Counted from the first letter of the stretch, positions 1-5,545 are shown. The stretch is DNA of 5,653 nt from Faecalibacterium prausnitzii (GCA_002313795.1 DCCL01000047.1:1-5653), one strand, 5' to 3'. Made by a program: numbers and translations. The notes: a model not told the origin generated them from the letters alone.

Positions 1-94
1 TCCCAAGGCTGTCAAGGAGAAGGCTTCCAAGGCTGAGGCTGAGGAGATCAAGAAGAAGCTGGAGGATGCCGGCGCTAAGGTTGAGGTTAAGTAA
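1..94 (+). CDS. rplL: 50S ribosomal protein L7/L12, C-terminal end (5' truncated)
   Basis: The first complete codon is at 2-4, and the frame runs 30 codons to a TAA at 92-94. The visible residues include PKAVKEKASKAEAEEIKKKL and end in EDAGAKVEVK. This is the highly conserved last helix-turn-strand of the L7/L12 C-terminal domain, the part of the ribosomal stalk that contacts translation factors such as EF-Tu and EF-G. The alternating Lys/Glu helix and the terminal AGAKVE-K motif are diagnostic of the family. The start, the N-terminal dimerisation domain and the hinge lie outside the window. A strong terminator 50 bases downstream suggests this is the last gene of its operon (usually rplJ-rplL), separated from the next unit. 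Codons are strongly biased to AAG, GAG and GCT, as expected for a highly expressed gene. Confidence 0.93.
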   Translation, partial: PKAVKEKASKAEAEEIKKKLEDAGAKVEVK

Positions 95-141
95 TTTAAC
101 TTCCCCAAAGTTGGCTTCTTGAATTTTGATTCTTGAAACAG

Positions 142-177
142 AAGGCGTCCCTGCCGCAAGGCGGGGACGCCTTTTTT
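142..177 (+). terminator. Rho-independent terminator after rplL
   Basis: The stem pairs aggcgtccc (143-151) with gggacgcct (164-172). It continues through a T-G wobble and gcc/ggc (153-155 with 160-162), giving 13 paired positions. The loop is the GNRA-type tetraloop gcaa (156-159). Six T residues follow (172-177). It isolates the ribosomal protein transcript from the downstream fhs promoter. Confidence 0.95.
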
Positions 178-188
178 GTATTCTCTAC

Positions 189-218
189 TTGACAAAGCTG
201 GCAGGGGTGTGCTATCTT
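189..218 (+). promoter_or_regulatory. Sigma-A type promoter for the ZTP riboswitch/fhs transcript
   Basis: A perfect -35 box TTGACA lies at 189-194. The -10 candidate TATCTT (213-218) is 18 bases downstream and is preceded by TGC at 210-212, an extended -10. The predicted transcription start at about 224-226 falls just ahead of riboswitch helix P1 at 233, so promoter and leader fit together. The -10 box is the weak part (4 of 6 matches). Confidence 0.8.
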
Positions 219-232
219 GTAATTGTTAGCTG

Positions 233-307
233 GCCTTTCTGCTGACGGGATATTGTGGAGCACCACAGTGCAGAGGGGCAGAAAAGCTTTTTGCCGACCG
301 TCTGGGC
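233..307 (+). ncRNA. ZTP riboswitch aptamer (pfl motif)
   Basis: All core elements of the ZTP/pfl aptamer can be drawn. P1 pairs 233-242 (gcctttctgc) with 278-287 (gcagaaaagc), with one C-A mismatch. P2 pairs tgtgg (254-258) with ccaca (263-267) around an agca loop. P3 pairs gcc (293-295) with ggc (305-307). The pseudoknot pairs gacgg (244-248), in the P1-P2 junction, perfectly with ccgtc (298-302), in the P3 loop. The 3' block ccgaccgtctgggca matches the conserved end of the motif, including the CUGGGC element. Members of this class bind Z nucleotides (ZMP/ZTP), purine intermediates that build up when 10-formyl-tetrahydrofolate is scarce, and they commonly precede fhs, pur and glyA-type genes. 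Placement 56 bases before an fhs start agrees with that biology. The switch should turn expression on by preventing the overlapping terminator. Confidence 0.93.
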
Positions 308-342
308 AGCCTTGCGTAATGGTGCGCAAAGCTGCCTTTTTT
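305..342 (+). terminator. Riboswitch-controlled intrinsic terminator (expression platform)
   Basis: The stem pairs ggcagc (305-310) with gctgcc (331-336). After a C-A mismatch it continues as ttgcg (312-316) with cgcaa (325-329), around an eight-base loop. Six T residues follow (337-342). The 5' strand shares bases 305-307 with the 3' strand of aptamer helix P3, so the two structures exclude each other. Ligand binding should stabilise P3 and the pseudoknot and allow readthrough into fhs. Confidence 0.92.
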
Positions 343-363
343 GCTACATAGGAGGATGCTGCA

Positions 364-2025
364 ATGAAGTCTGATATCGAGATCGCACAGGAAGCCAAAA
401 TGAAGCCTATCACCGAGATCGCTGCTCAGCTGGGCCTTGCCGAAGAGGATGTGATCCCCTACGGCCGCTATAAGGCTAAGATCAATCACCGCCTTATCCA
501 TAAGGCAGGCAAGCAGGGCAAGATGATCCTCGTCACAGCCATCAGCCCCACCCCCGCAGGCGAGGGCAAGACCACCACTAGTGTGGGCCTGGCCGATGCC
601 ATGAATGCTCTGGGCAAGAAGACCATGCTCTGCCTGCGTGAGCCCTCTCTCGGCCCCGTGTTCGGCGTCAAGGGCGGCGCAGCCGGCGGCGGTTATGCAC
701 AGGTGGTGCCCATGGAGGACATCAACCTTCACTTCACCGGTGATCTGCACGCCATCGGCGCGGCAAACAACCTGCTGGCTGCCATGATCGACAACAGCAT
801 CCAGCAGGGGAATCCCCTCAATATCGACCCCCGCCGTATCACCTGGAAGCGCTGCATGGATATGAATGATCGTCAGCTCCGCTTCATCGTGGATGGTCTG
901 GGCGGCAAGGTCAACGGCACCCCTCGTGGAGACGGTTTTGATATCACCGTTGCCAGCGAGGTCATGGCAATCTTCTGTCTCGCCACCAGTATCTCCGACC
1001 TGAAAGAGCGGCTGTCCAAGATCGTCTGTGCCTACACCTACGACGGCAAGCCAGTCACCGCAGGGGACATCGGCGCGGCAGGCGCAATGACAGCGCTGCT
1101 GAAAGATGCCATCGACCCCAACCTGGTCCAGACGCTGGAAAATAACCCTGCCATCATCCACGGCGGACCCTTCGCCAACATCGCCCATGGCTGCAACAGC
1201 GTCATGGCAACCAAGCTGAGCCTCTCTCTGGCCGATTATGTCATTACTGAGGCAGGCTTCGGCGCAGACCTGGGCGCTGAAAAGTTCATCGACATCAAGT
1301 GCCGCTATGCCGGTATCGCTCCCAGCGCCTGCGTTCTGGTGGCGACGGTCCGTGCCCTCAAGAGCCATGGCGGCGTGGCAAAGGCCGACCTGAACGCCCC
1401 TAATCTCGAAGCAGTCAAGAAGGGCGCAGCCAATCTGGTGCGCCACATCGATAACCTGAAGAACGGCTTCGGTCTGCCTGTGGTGGTGGCCATCAATGCA
1501 TTCCCCACCGATACGGCAGAAGAGCAGGCCTATGTGGAACAGGTGTGTGCAGAGCAGGGTGTGCCCTGTGTCCTGAGCGAGGTCTTTGCCAAGGGCGGCG
1601 AGGGCGGCAAGGCTCTGGCCGAAAAGGTGCTGGAGATCATGGAAGACCGGCCCATCCAGTACACCTACCCGCTGGATATGCCCCTGAAGGATAAGATCAA
1701 CGCCATCGCAACGAAAATTTACCGCGCCGCCGGCGTGAACTACAGCGCTGCCGCCAGCAAGACGCTGGCCGAGCTGACCGAGATGGGCTATGGAGACCTG
1801 CCGGTCTGCATCGCCAAGACCCAGTACAGCTTCAGCGATAATGCCAAGCTGATCGGTGCTCCGACCGGCTTCACCATGGAAGTCCGCGAGGTACGTCTGG
1901 CTGCGGGTGCCGGGTTCGTGGTGGTCATCTGCGGCAATATCATGACCATGCCCGGCCTGCCCAAGAAGCCTGCGGCCGTCAATATCGACGTGGATGCGGA
2001 CGGCAAGATCAGCGGCCTGTTCTGA
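364..2025 (+). CDS. fhs: Formate--tetrahydrofolate ligase (10-formyl-THF synthetase)
   Basis: This cytoplasmic enzyme condenses formate and tetrahydrofolate with ATP to give 10-formyl-tetrahydrofolate, which feeds purine synthesis and initiator Met-tRNA formylation. The protein has 553 residues, close to the usual length of the family (about 550-560). The N-terminus [20 protein letters not shown] is the standard family opening, which fixes ATG 364. Residues 61-72 carry the P-loop [12 protein letters not shown]. Residues 92-103 ([12 protein letters not shown]), 104-114 ([11 protein letters not shown]) and 122-135 ([14 protein letters not shown]) are signature blocks of the family. An aggagg Shine-Dalgarno site (350-355) lies eight bases before the start. 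It is a single-gene unit under a ZTP riboswitch, with a terminator behind it. No truncation or frameshift is visible. Without acetogenesis genes in view, a biosynthetic role is the simpler reading. Confidence 0.98.
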   Translation: MKSDIEIAQEAKMKPITEIAAQLGLAEEDVIPYGRYKAKINHRLIHKAGKQGKMILVTAISPTPAGEGKTTTSVGLADAMNALGKKTMLCLREPSLGPVFGVKGGAAGGGYAQVVPMEDINLHFTGDLHAIGAANNLLAAMIDNSIQQGNPLNIDPRRITWKRCMDMNDRQLRFIVDGLGGKVNGTPRGDGFDITVASEVMAIFCLATSISDLKERLSKIVCAYTYDGKPVTAGDIGAAGAMTALLKDAIDPNLVQTLENNPAIIHGGPFANIAHGCNSVMATKLSLSLADYVITEAGFGADLGAEKFIDIKCRYAGIAPSACVLVATVRALKSHGGVAKADLNAPNLEAVKKGAANLVRHIDNLKNGFGLPVVVAINAFPTDTAEEQAYVEQVCAEQGVPCVLSEVFAKGGEGGKALAEKVLEIMEDRPIQYTYPLDMPLKDKINAIATKIYRAAGVNYSAAASKTLAELTEMGYGDLPVCIAKTQYSFSDNAKLIGAPTGFTMEVREVRLAAGAGFVVVICGNIMTMPGLPKKPAAVNIDVDADGKISGLF

Positions 2026-2106
2026 GAAAAGCCGCTTTGTCTGCGGGTAAATGTCTGTACCGCCTGATGCATATGGACTGCGCAGACCGCTCCGGATGAA
2101 AATTTG

Positions 2107-2140
2107 GCCCCTGCTTTCCTTTGGGAGAGCAGGGGCTTTT
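2107..2140 (+). terminator. Rho-independent terminator after fhs
   Basis: The stem pairs gcccctgct (2107-2115) with agcaggggc (2128-2136). It continues through a T-G wobble, T-A and two C-G pairs to a four-base loop (2120-2123), giving 13 pairs. The T tract is short: four T (2137-2140), then GTT. The spacer at 2026-2106 holds nothing else I can recognise. Confidence 0.88.
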
Positions 2141-2164
2141 GTTATATCTAACTAAATGTGCCTT

Positions 2165-2263
2165 ACGAAATTGTGCACTATGCCACGAAACTGTGTACAA
2201 AACGTGTGAAAAATAAGAAAAAAGTCTTCAAACTGTTTACAAAGCGGTAACAAACTGGTATAC
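2165..2263 (+). repeat. Phased direct repeats upstream of and across the C39-like gene promoter
   Basis: Near-identical 14-mers ACGAAATTGTGCAC (2165-2178) and ACGAAACTGTGTAC (2185-2198) are 20 bases apart with 12 of 14 matches. A further copy, AAACTGTTTACAAA (2230-2243), matches AAACTGTGTACAAA (2188-2201) at 13 of 14 positions. A looser copy, AAACTGGTATAC, starts at 2252. Taking the AAAYTG core, starts are 2168, 2188, 2230 and 2252, with offsets of 20, 42 and 22, roughly two, four and two helical turns. The two downstream copies overlap the -35 and -10 boxes. Read on the minus strand the core is ACAGTTT, which resembles the nine-base LytTR/AgrA-type half-site. This is a candidate binding array; the regulator is not known. 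Confidence 0.55.
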
Positions 2264-2264
2264 T
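2236..2264 (+). promoter_or_regulatory. Sigma-A type promoter of the C39-like gene
   Basis: The -35 box TTTACA (2236-2241) and -10 box TATACT (2259-2264) are separated by exactly 17 bases, with 5 of 6 matches in each. The predicted transcription start is about 2270-2272. This almost coincides with the far-upstream GTG at 2273, so it argues for the downstream start codon at 2303. Confidence 0.8.
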
Positions 2265-2274
2265 TTATACCAGT
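2254..2274. promoter_or_regulatory. Perfect palindrome over the -10 box (candidate operator)
   Basis: The arms actggtata (2254-2262) and tataccagt (2266-2274) are exact reverse complements around the three-base spacer ctt. The element covers the whole -10 box and the predicted transcription start. A dimeric repressor bound here would block RNA polymerase. The transcript could keep only a few of these bases, so an RNA hairpin is unlikely to be the function. Confidence 0.5.
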
Positions 2275-2284
2275 GAATGAGATT

Positions 2285-2292
2285 AGAAAGGA
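2285..2292 (+). promoter_or_regulatory. Shine-Dalgarno site that decides the start of the C39-like gene
   Basis: The sequence agaaagga lies ten bases before GTG 2303. No Shine-Dalgarno site precedes the in-frame GTG at 2273, which would leave an almost leaderless mRNA. The site therefore supports 2303. Confidence 0.65.
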
Positions 2293-2302
2293 TGAGTCAA
2301 AC

Positions 2303-3337
2303 GTGGAATGTGCGTCACACCGGATCGGGAAAAAGCTGATGGCCCTTGTGCTGTCGCTGATGTTGATGGCAACGTTATTGCCGGGAGCTCTGGCCGTTGA
2401 CCTCAATGTGGACGCAGGATTTTATTTCAAACAGAGCAGAGGCGGCACCTGTACACTGACATCTGCCGCAATGATGCTCCGCCGCCGTGCATTTCTGGAT
2501 GGCCTGACTGACTGGACGGATGTGACCGAGAACAGTGTCCGCAGCACGGCTTGGTCTGGCGGCCTGTCTCATAACTTTAACTACAAGGCAATGCAGGTGG
2601 GCTATGCCACCCTGCCTTCCGGCACTTCGGCCAAGAAAGAAGTGCTCATCAACCTGCTGGCAGAGCATCCCGAGGGCATCGTCCTCTACGACCGCAGTGC
2701 ACCTCACGCTGTGCTGTTGACAGATTACACCAACGGTGTGTTCTACTGCTCCGACCCGGCCGGCAGCGTTTCTTCTGGTCGTGTGCCTATTTCCGCAGCA
2801 AGCATCTCCATTGCAGGCTCCTCCTGCTACTGGTACATAACTTCGGATCAGAACAGCGTCACCACCACGCTGGACAGCCTTCGCTTTGAGGGTGTGCGCT
2901 ACCCGGTCAATCTCCGTACTGGCAGCGGTATGAGCGTGACCGGTATTGTTGCCAGCGGCTCGAATGCCGTCCTGTCCGATGTGGAAGTGGCTATCCTTGA
3001 TGCCAACGACCAGACCGTTCAGAGCGCAGAAGCATCGCCCAATGTGGCAAGCTGGTCTCTGAAGAATCTGGACAGCCAGCTGGTTTTTGGCACTCTGCCG
3101 GAAGGTGATTATACTTATGTGATCCTCCTGACGGATTCCAACGATCAGACTATCTGCTTCATGAGCGACTTTACCGTTTCCAGCAGTGCCACCAGCACCG
3201 CAACTTACTGGTCGGTGCAGGACCCCTCCGGTTCCAAGCTGAGCCAGACCATCCAGACGGTGGAAGACACCGCAAGCGACGCAGTGGCGGCAGTAGCTGA
3301 TACCACCAAGAGTGCATGGAGTTGGCTGTTTGGCTGA
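2303..3337 (+). CDS. Secreted C39-like cysteine peptidase family protein with C-terminal beta-sandwich domain
   Basis: Starting at GTG 2303, the protein has 344 residues. Residues 1-31 form a classical signal peptide: a basic HRIGKK stretch, a hydrophobic core, and a likely cleavage site after GALA. Residues 40-180 look like a papain-fold C39-like domain. The likely oxyanion Gln44 and nucleophile Cys50 sit in QSRGGTCTLTSAAMML, His135 in PHAVLLTDY and Asp151 in YCSDPAG, in the order expected for the family. Residues 190-295 resemble the Ig-like repeats of clostridial wall proteins (RYPVNLRTGSGMSVTG, SWSLKNLD, FGTLPEGDYTYVI). The last 33 residues are a Ser/Thr/Ala-rich, probably amphipathic helix ending in WSWLFG. 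The protein should act outside the cell, but its substrate is unknown; peptidase activity is inferred from motifs only. An in-frame GTG at 2273 would add ten residues but is disfavoured. It is a single-gene unit ended by a shared terminator. Confidence 0.85.
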   Translation: MECASHRIGKKLMALVLSLMLMATLLPGALAVDLNVDAGFYFKQSRGGTCTLTSAAMMLRRRAFLDGLTDWTDVTENSVRSTAWSGGLSHNFNYKAMQVGYATLPSGTSAKKEVLINLLAEHPEGIVLYDRSAPHAVLLTDYTNGVFYCSDPAGSVSSGRVPISAASISIAGSSCYWYITSDQNSVTTTLDSLRFEGVRYPVNLRTGSGMSVTGIVASGSNAVLSDVEVAILDANDQTVQSAEASPNVASWSLKNLDSQLVFGTLPEGDYTYVILLTDSNDQTICFMSDFTVSSSATSTATYWSVQDPSGSKLSQTIQTVEDTASDAVAAVADTTKSAWSWLFG

Positions 3338-3372
3338 TGCCGGTAGAATCAAAACAGAATACAACAAAACGG

Positions 3373-3413
3373 AAAAGCAGGACGGCTTGCAGGATGCGGG
3401 CCGTCCTGCTTTT
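3373..3413. terminator. Bidirectional terminator between convergent genes
   Basis: A 14-pair stem joins aaaagcaggacggc (3373-3386) with gccgtcctgctttt (3400-3413), around a 13-base loop. It reads A-tract, stem, T-tract on both strands. It therefore serves the C39-like gene (stop at 3337) and the minus-strand SpoIID-like gene, whose stop at 3417-3419 is only a few bases away. Confidence 0.92.
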
Positions 3414-3416
3414 TGC

Positions 3417-4424
3417 TTATCGACAGAGCTGTGTACCCGGAAAATAATGGGCGAGGATATCCGTATAAGCCCAGCCCTGCTCAGCCAGCGCCTTTGCGCC
3501 CCACTGGCTCATGCCTACCCCGTGGCCGTAGCCCCGGGTGGTGATGGAGAAACCGTCATCGCTGTACTGGATGGTGAAGCAGGCGCTCCGCAGATTCAGA
3601 GCGCTCCGGAGCGCTGGGCCGGAGATGTTCTGCCCACAGACAGGAAGCTGGGCAACATAGCCGGAGGCAGTCAGAGCAGGTGCGCCGAACCAGTTTTCCG
3701 GGGCAGACAGGTCGGCGGCAATGCCCAGCCCGGAAGAGAGCAACTGCTGCACCTGCGCAGCAGAAAAGGAGACTGTGACCTCATAGTTGTCTGCCGTCAG
3801 GTCGGTGCTGCTGTCTGCCGGGACGAGATAGGGAAGGGCAGAGCCCCAGACGTTCTCGCTGGCCTCGGTGCGGCCATTGGAGATGGCAAAATAGCTTGTC
3901 CCGGCCGGTGCACCATCGTAGCAGAGAACGTCATTCAGAACAGAATCCGCGAAGGCAGAGAGCCGGGCATAGTTTGCCTCATAGTTGGTGCCCCAGTAGC
4001 TTCGAAGAACGGCATCGCTGAGATAGCCCTGCCGCCGGGCGGGATCAGCAGAGAGCCAGCTGCCGTTGGCTGCAGTGGCGTGGTCCCGACAGTAGAGTGC
4101 GTAGCTGTGGGCTGCGACCATCTGCGCTTTGAGGGCCTCGTCGGGCCAGGAGAAGGGCATTTCCGATGCCGCTGCACCGATGAGGTAATCCCGACGCGGC
4201 ACCTGCATCACTTCGCCGGTGGAGCTGTCTTCGATGAGGAAAAATTCGGCGTCCCCGGAAAAGGAGACAGGTGCTGCATCAGAGCCGGCAGGCGAGGGGG
4301 CAGAGACCATAGAAGAGGCCGCTTTTTCGCTCCATACGGCCTGCGCCAGCCGATACCCTGCCACAGGCAGGACGCTGCCCAGAACAAAAAGCGCGGCACA
4401 GAGCAGCAGAAAAGCTCTTTTCAT
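3417..4424 (-). CDS. SpoIID/LytB-domain protein (putative peptidoglycan lytic transglycosylase)
   Basis: The protein has 335 residues. Residues 1-24 (MKRAFLLLCAALFVLGSVLP...) form an N-terminal membrane anchor or signal, and a Ser/Ala/Pro-rich linker covers about 32-57. The SpoIID domain follows. PRRDYLIGAAASEMPFSWPD (76-95) and EALKAQMVAAHSYAL (96-110) contain Glu88, which aligns with the catalytic acid of SpoIID. SNGRTEASENVWGSALPYL (182-200) matches the family's SSGGRTE..vWG..vPYL block. RGYGHGVGMSQWGAKALAEQ (297-316) and ILAHYFPGTQL (323-333) are the C-terminal signature. SpoIID enzymes cleave denuded glycan strands; outside sporulation, relatives act on the vegetative wall. ATG 4424 is chosen because the signal sequence begins there and AAGGGGG lies six bases upstream; an in-frame extension to 4748 adds 108 residues of non-family sequence. 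The His/Cys zinc cluster described in Clostridioides difficile SpoIID is not evident. It is convergent with the C39-like gene and divergent from the membrane-protein gene. Confidence 0.92.
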   Translation of the reverse strand: MKRAFLLLCAALFVLGSVLPVAGYRLAQAVWSEKAASSMVSAPSPAGSDAAPVSFSGDAEFFLIEDSSTGEVMQVPRRDYLIGAAASEMPFSWPDEALKAQMVAAHSYALYCRDHATAANGSWLSADPARRQGYLSDAVLRSYWGTNYEANYARLSAFADSVLNDVLCYDGAPAGTSYFAISNGRTEASENVWGSALPYLVPADSSTDLTADNYEVTVSFSAAQVQQLLSSGLGIAADLSAPENWFGAPALTASGYVAQLPVCGQNISGPALRSALNLRSACFTIQYSDDGFSITTRGYGHGVGMSQWGAKALAEQGWAYTDILAHYFPGTQLCR

Positions 4425-4461
4425 GGAGGACCCCCTTTTCGCAGACAGGCGTTTTGGAATC

Positions 4462-4467
4462 AGTATA
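4462..4467 (-). promoter_or_regulatory. Possible -10 box for the SpoIID-like gene
   Basis: TATACT reads on the minus strand from 4467 to 4462, 38 bases before the ATG at 4424. No convincing -35 box lies 16-18 bases upstream, and there is no TGN extension. Either an activator or an alternative sigma factor is used, or this is not the promoter. Confidence 0.35.
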
Positions 4468-4518
4468 ACGCAGAGACCTGGCAAAAAAGCGCACAAGAAG
4501 GAAACAGACAGCTTTGCC

Positions 4519-4547
4519 TTGCATTTCGGGCCGGAACGCGTTATGAT
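4519..4547 (+). promoter_or_regulatory. Candidate promoter of the membrane-protein gene
   Basis: TTGCAT (4519-4524) and TATGAT (4542-4547) are separated by 17 bases. The -10 is good (5 of 6), but the -35 is weak. It would give a leader of about 90 bases containing two small hairpins: cggct/agccg (4576-4580 with 4588-4592) and ccccg/cgggg (4611-4615 with 4619-4623). Confidence 0.5.
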
Positions 4548-4634
4548 TATCTTGTTATTTTGTACCCTGCGGCAGCGGCTTCTGCACAGCCGTCTTTTCT
4601 GAGAACACCTCCCCGAAACGGGGATACAAACCTT

Positions 4635-4639
4635 GAGGT
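4635..4639 (+). promoter_or_regulatory. Shine-Dalgarno site that decides the membrane-protein start
   Basis: GAGGT lies six bases before ATG 4645. The in-frame TTG at 4633 overlaps this site and has no site of its own, so ATG 4645 is preferred. Confidence 0.7.
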
Positions 4640-4644
4640 CAAAT

Positions 4645-5430
4645 ATGGATCTGTTGATTTTGATTTCGTTTATCCTGAGCGTATTGCTCGGCGTGGGCCG
4701 CGGCATCGACCTGGCCTTTTTCACGGACGCAGAGACGGGACTCTGCACGGCCGGTTCGGTCTGGCTGCGTTATGCGGCGCTGGCCGCTGCGGTGGGTGTG
4801 GCTGTGCTCGCCGGACGAAGCAGAGCCACGGAACCGGACGCGCTGCGGGGGCAGTGCAAGCCTTCCGGCATCACGGCGCTGGCCACTGCGGTCTGCTTCG
4901 GGCTGGCAGGCATTTTCCGCATCCTGTGGATGCACAGCAGCATCCTGATGCTGGTGCGGGCGGTGCTGGAACTGCTGTGTGCTTTCTGGCTGCTCTGCCT
5001 TGGCCGGAGCTGGCTGCAGAAGGAGTGGAAGGCTCCCACCCGCAGCCTGACGCCCGCCGTGTTGGGAAATCTCATTTTTTACTGGTGTGTGCTGGCTCGT
5101 TTTATGGAGAACAGCTCCAGCTGGCACAGGGTGGCCCCCACCGCAATGGTCTGGCAGCTGCTGGCAGGGCTGGTATTTCTCTCGACGCTGCTCCGGGCGA
5201 TTTATCTGCCCGGCACCGCCAGTGGCCGCACCCTCTGCGCCAGTGCACTGGCTTCTTTTGCCCTCTGCCTGTGCTGGGAGCTGCCCACAGTGGTGCAGAT
5301 GGCCGTGGAGAACGGCGCAGCCGTCCTGATGGCACCGGCGGTATGGTTCCGTCTGGGGCTGTGCTGCGTGGGTGTGCTGGGCGGTCTGTGCGCGGCCCGC
5401 TGTTTTCTGGCGGGTGGGCAGGATGCATAA
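4645..5430 (+). CDS. Polytopic membrane protein of unknown function
   Basis: I do not recognise this 261-residue protein as a named family. It is very hydrophobic, with seven or eight likely membrane segments at about 2-18, 39-57, 75-94, 98-120, 136-154, 166-185, 197-222 and 229-252. These are joined by short loops, with small basic patches such as GRSR (57-60) and RSWLQKEWK (121-129). No soluble domain, no transporter signature and no conserved charged pair inside the segments stands out. The stretch FFTDAETGLCTAGSVWLRY (25-43), after the first segment, resembles a D-x-x-TG motif I associate with uncharacterised clostridial membrane proteins; that is an impression only. Cys is fairly common (ten or more). 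The gene is divergent from the SpoIID-like gene, from which it is separated by 220 bases, so a joint envelope role is possible but unproven. ATG 4645 is chosen over TTG 4633 because of the GAGGT site. No clear terminator follows. Confidence 0.8.
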   Translation: MDLLILISFILSVLLGVGRGIDLAFFTDAETGLCTAGSVWLRYAALAAAVGVAVLAGRSRATEPDALRGQCKPSGITALATAVCFGLAGIFRILWMHSSILMLVRAVLELLCAFWLLCLGRSWLQKEWKAPTRSLTPAVLGNLIFYWCVLARFMENSSSWHRVAPTAMVWQLLAGLVFLSTLLRAIYLPGTASGRTLCASALASFALCLCWELPTVVQMAVENGAAVLMAPAVWFRLGLCCVGVLGGLCAARCFLAGGQDA

Positions 5431-5545
5431 GAACATCAGCAGTCGCTTGGTTGAATTGCTGAAAACAAAACCTCATTCGGCTCGAAAATCGTACAAAAGC
5501 AAAAAAGTGAAAAAACAACTTGTTAATTTTTTAGCAGGCACTTGA
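5423..5545 (+). CDS. Possible small basic protein overlapping the membrane-protein stop (weak)
   Basis: An ATG at 5423 sits eight bases inside the preceding gene (overlap ATGCATAA) and opens a 40-codon frame ending TGA 5543-5545. The product begins MHKNISSRLVELLKTKPHSA and has nine lysines and three arginines among 40 residues. The overlap would allow translational coupling. A purine-rich stretch (ggtgggcagg) lies just upstream, but it is a poor Shine-Dalgarno site. Against it: the lysines come largely from an A-rich spacer, and the frame ends inside the -35 box of the gap promoter. This could easily be chance. Confidence 0.2.
   Translation: MHKNISSRLVELLKTKPHSARKSYKSKKVKKQLVNFLAGT

Noticed and set aside
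189..363. THF riboswitch as an alternative identity for the fhs leader
   Set aside because: The leader matches the ZTP/pfl architecture, including the P3-loop pseudoknot and the CUGGGC element. I see no THF-class consensus.
226..1446. Long 406-codon open frame on the minus strand opposite fhs
   Set aside because: It lies almost wholly antisense to fhs, runs through the riboswitch, and its translation shows no recognisable domain. GC-rich genes commonly leave an open antisense frame.
2375..3367. 330-codon minus-strand open frame opposite the C39-like gene
   Set aside because: It is a shadow of the plus-strand gene, which has a signal peptide, catalytic motifs, promoter and Shine-Dalgarno site; this frame has none of these.
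4576..4598. Hairpin cggct/agccg followed by tctttt as a terminator or attenuator
   Set aside because: Only five base pairs with a seven-base loop and a broken T tract; too weak to call.
4425..4748. N-terminal extension of the SpoIID-like protein to an ATG at 4748
   Set aside because: The added 108 residues are basic, family-unlike, and overlap the opposite-strand gene. The membrane anchor and the AAGGGGG site place the start at 4424.
3312..5462. 716-codon plus-strand open frame across the SpoIID-like and membrane-protein genes
   Set aside because: It is antisense to the SpoIID-like gene and out of frame with the membrane-protein gene. It would cross the bidirectional terminator and the divergent spacer, and its product has no domain character.
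5513..5532. Possible terminator (aaca/tgtt near a T run) after the membrane-protein gene
   Set aside because: The stem is four A/T-rich pairs with one G-C; not stable enough to support a terminator.
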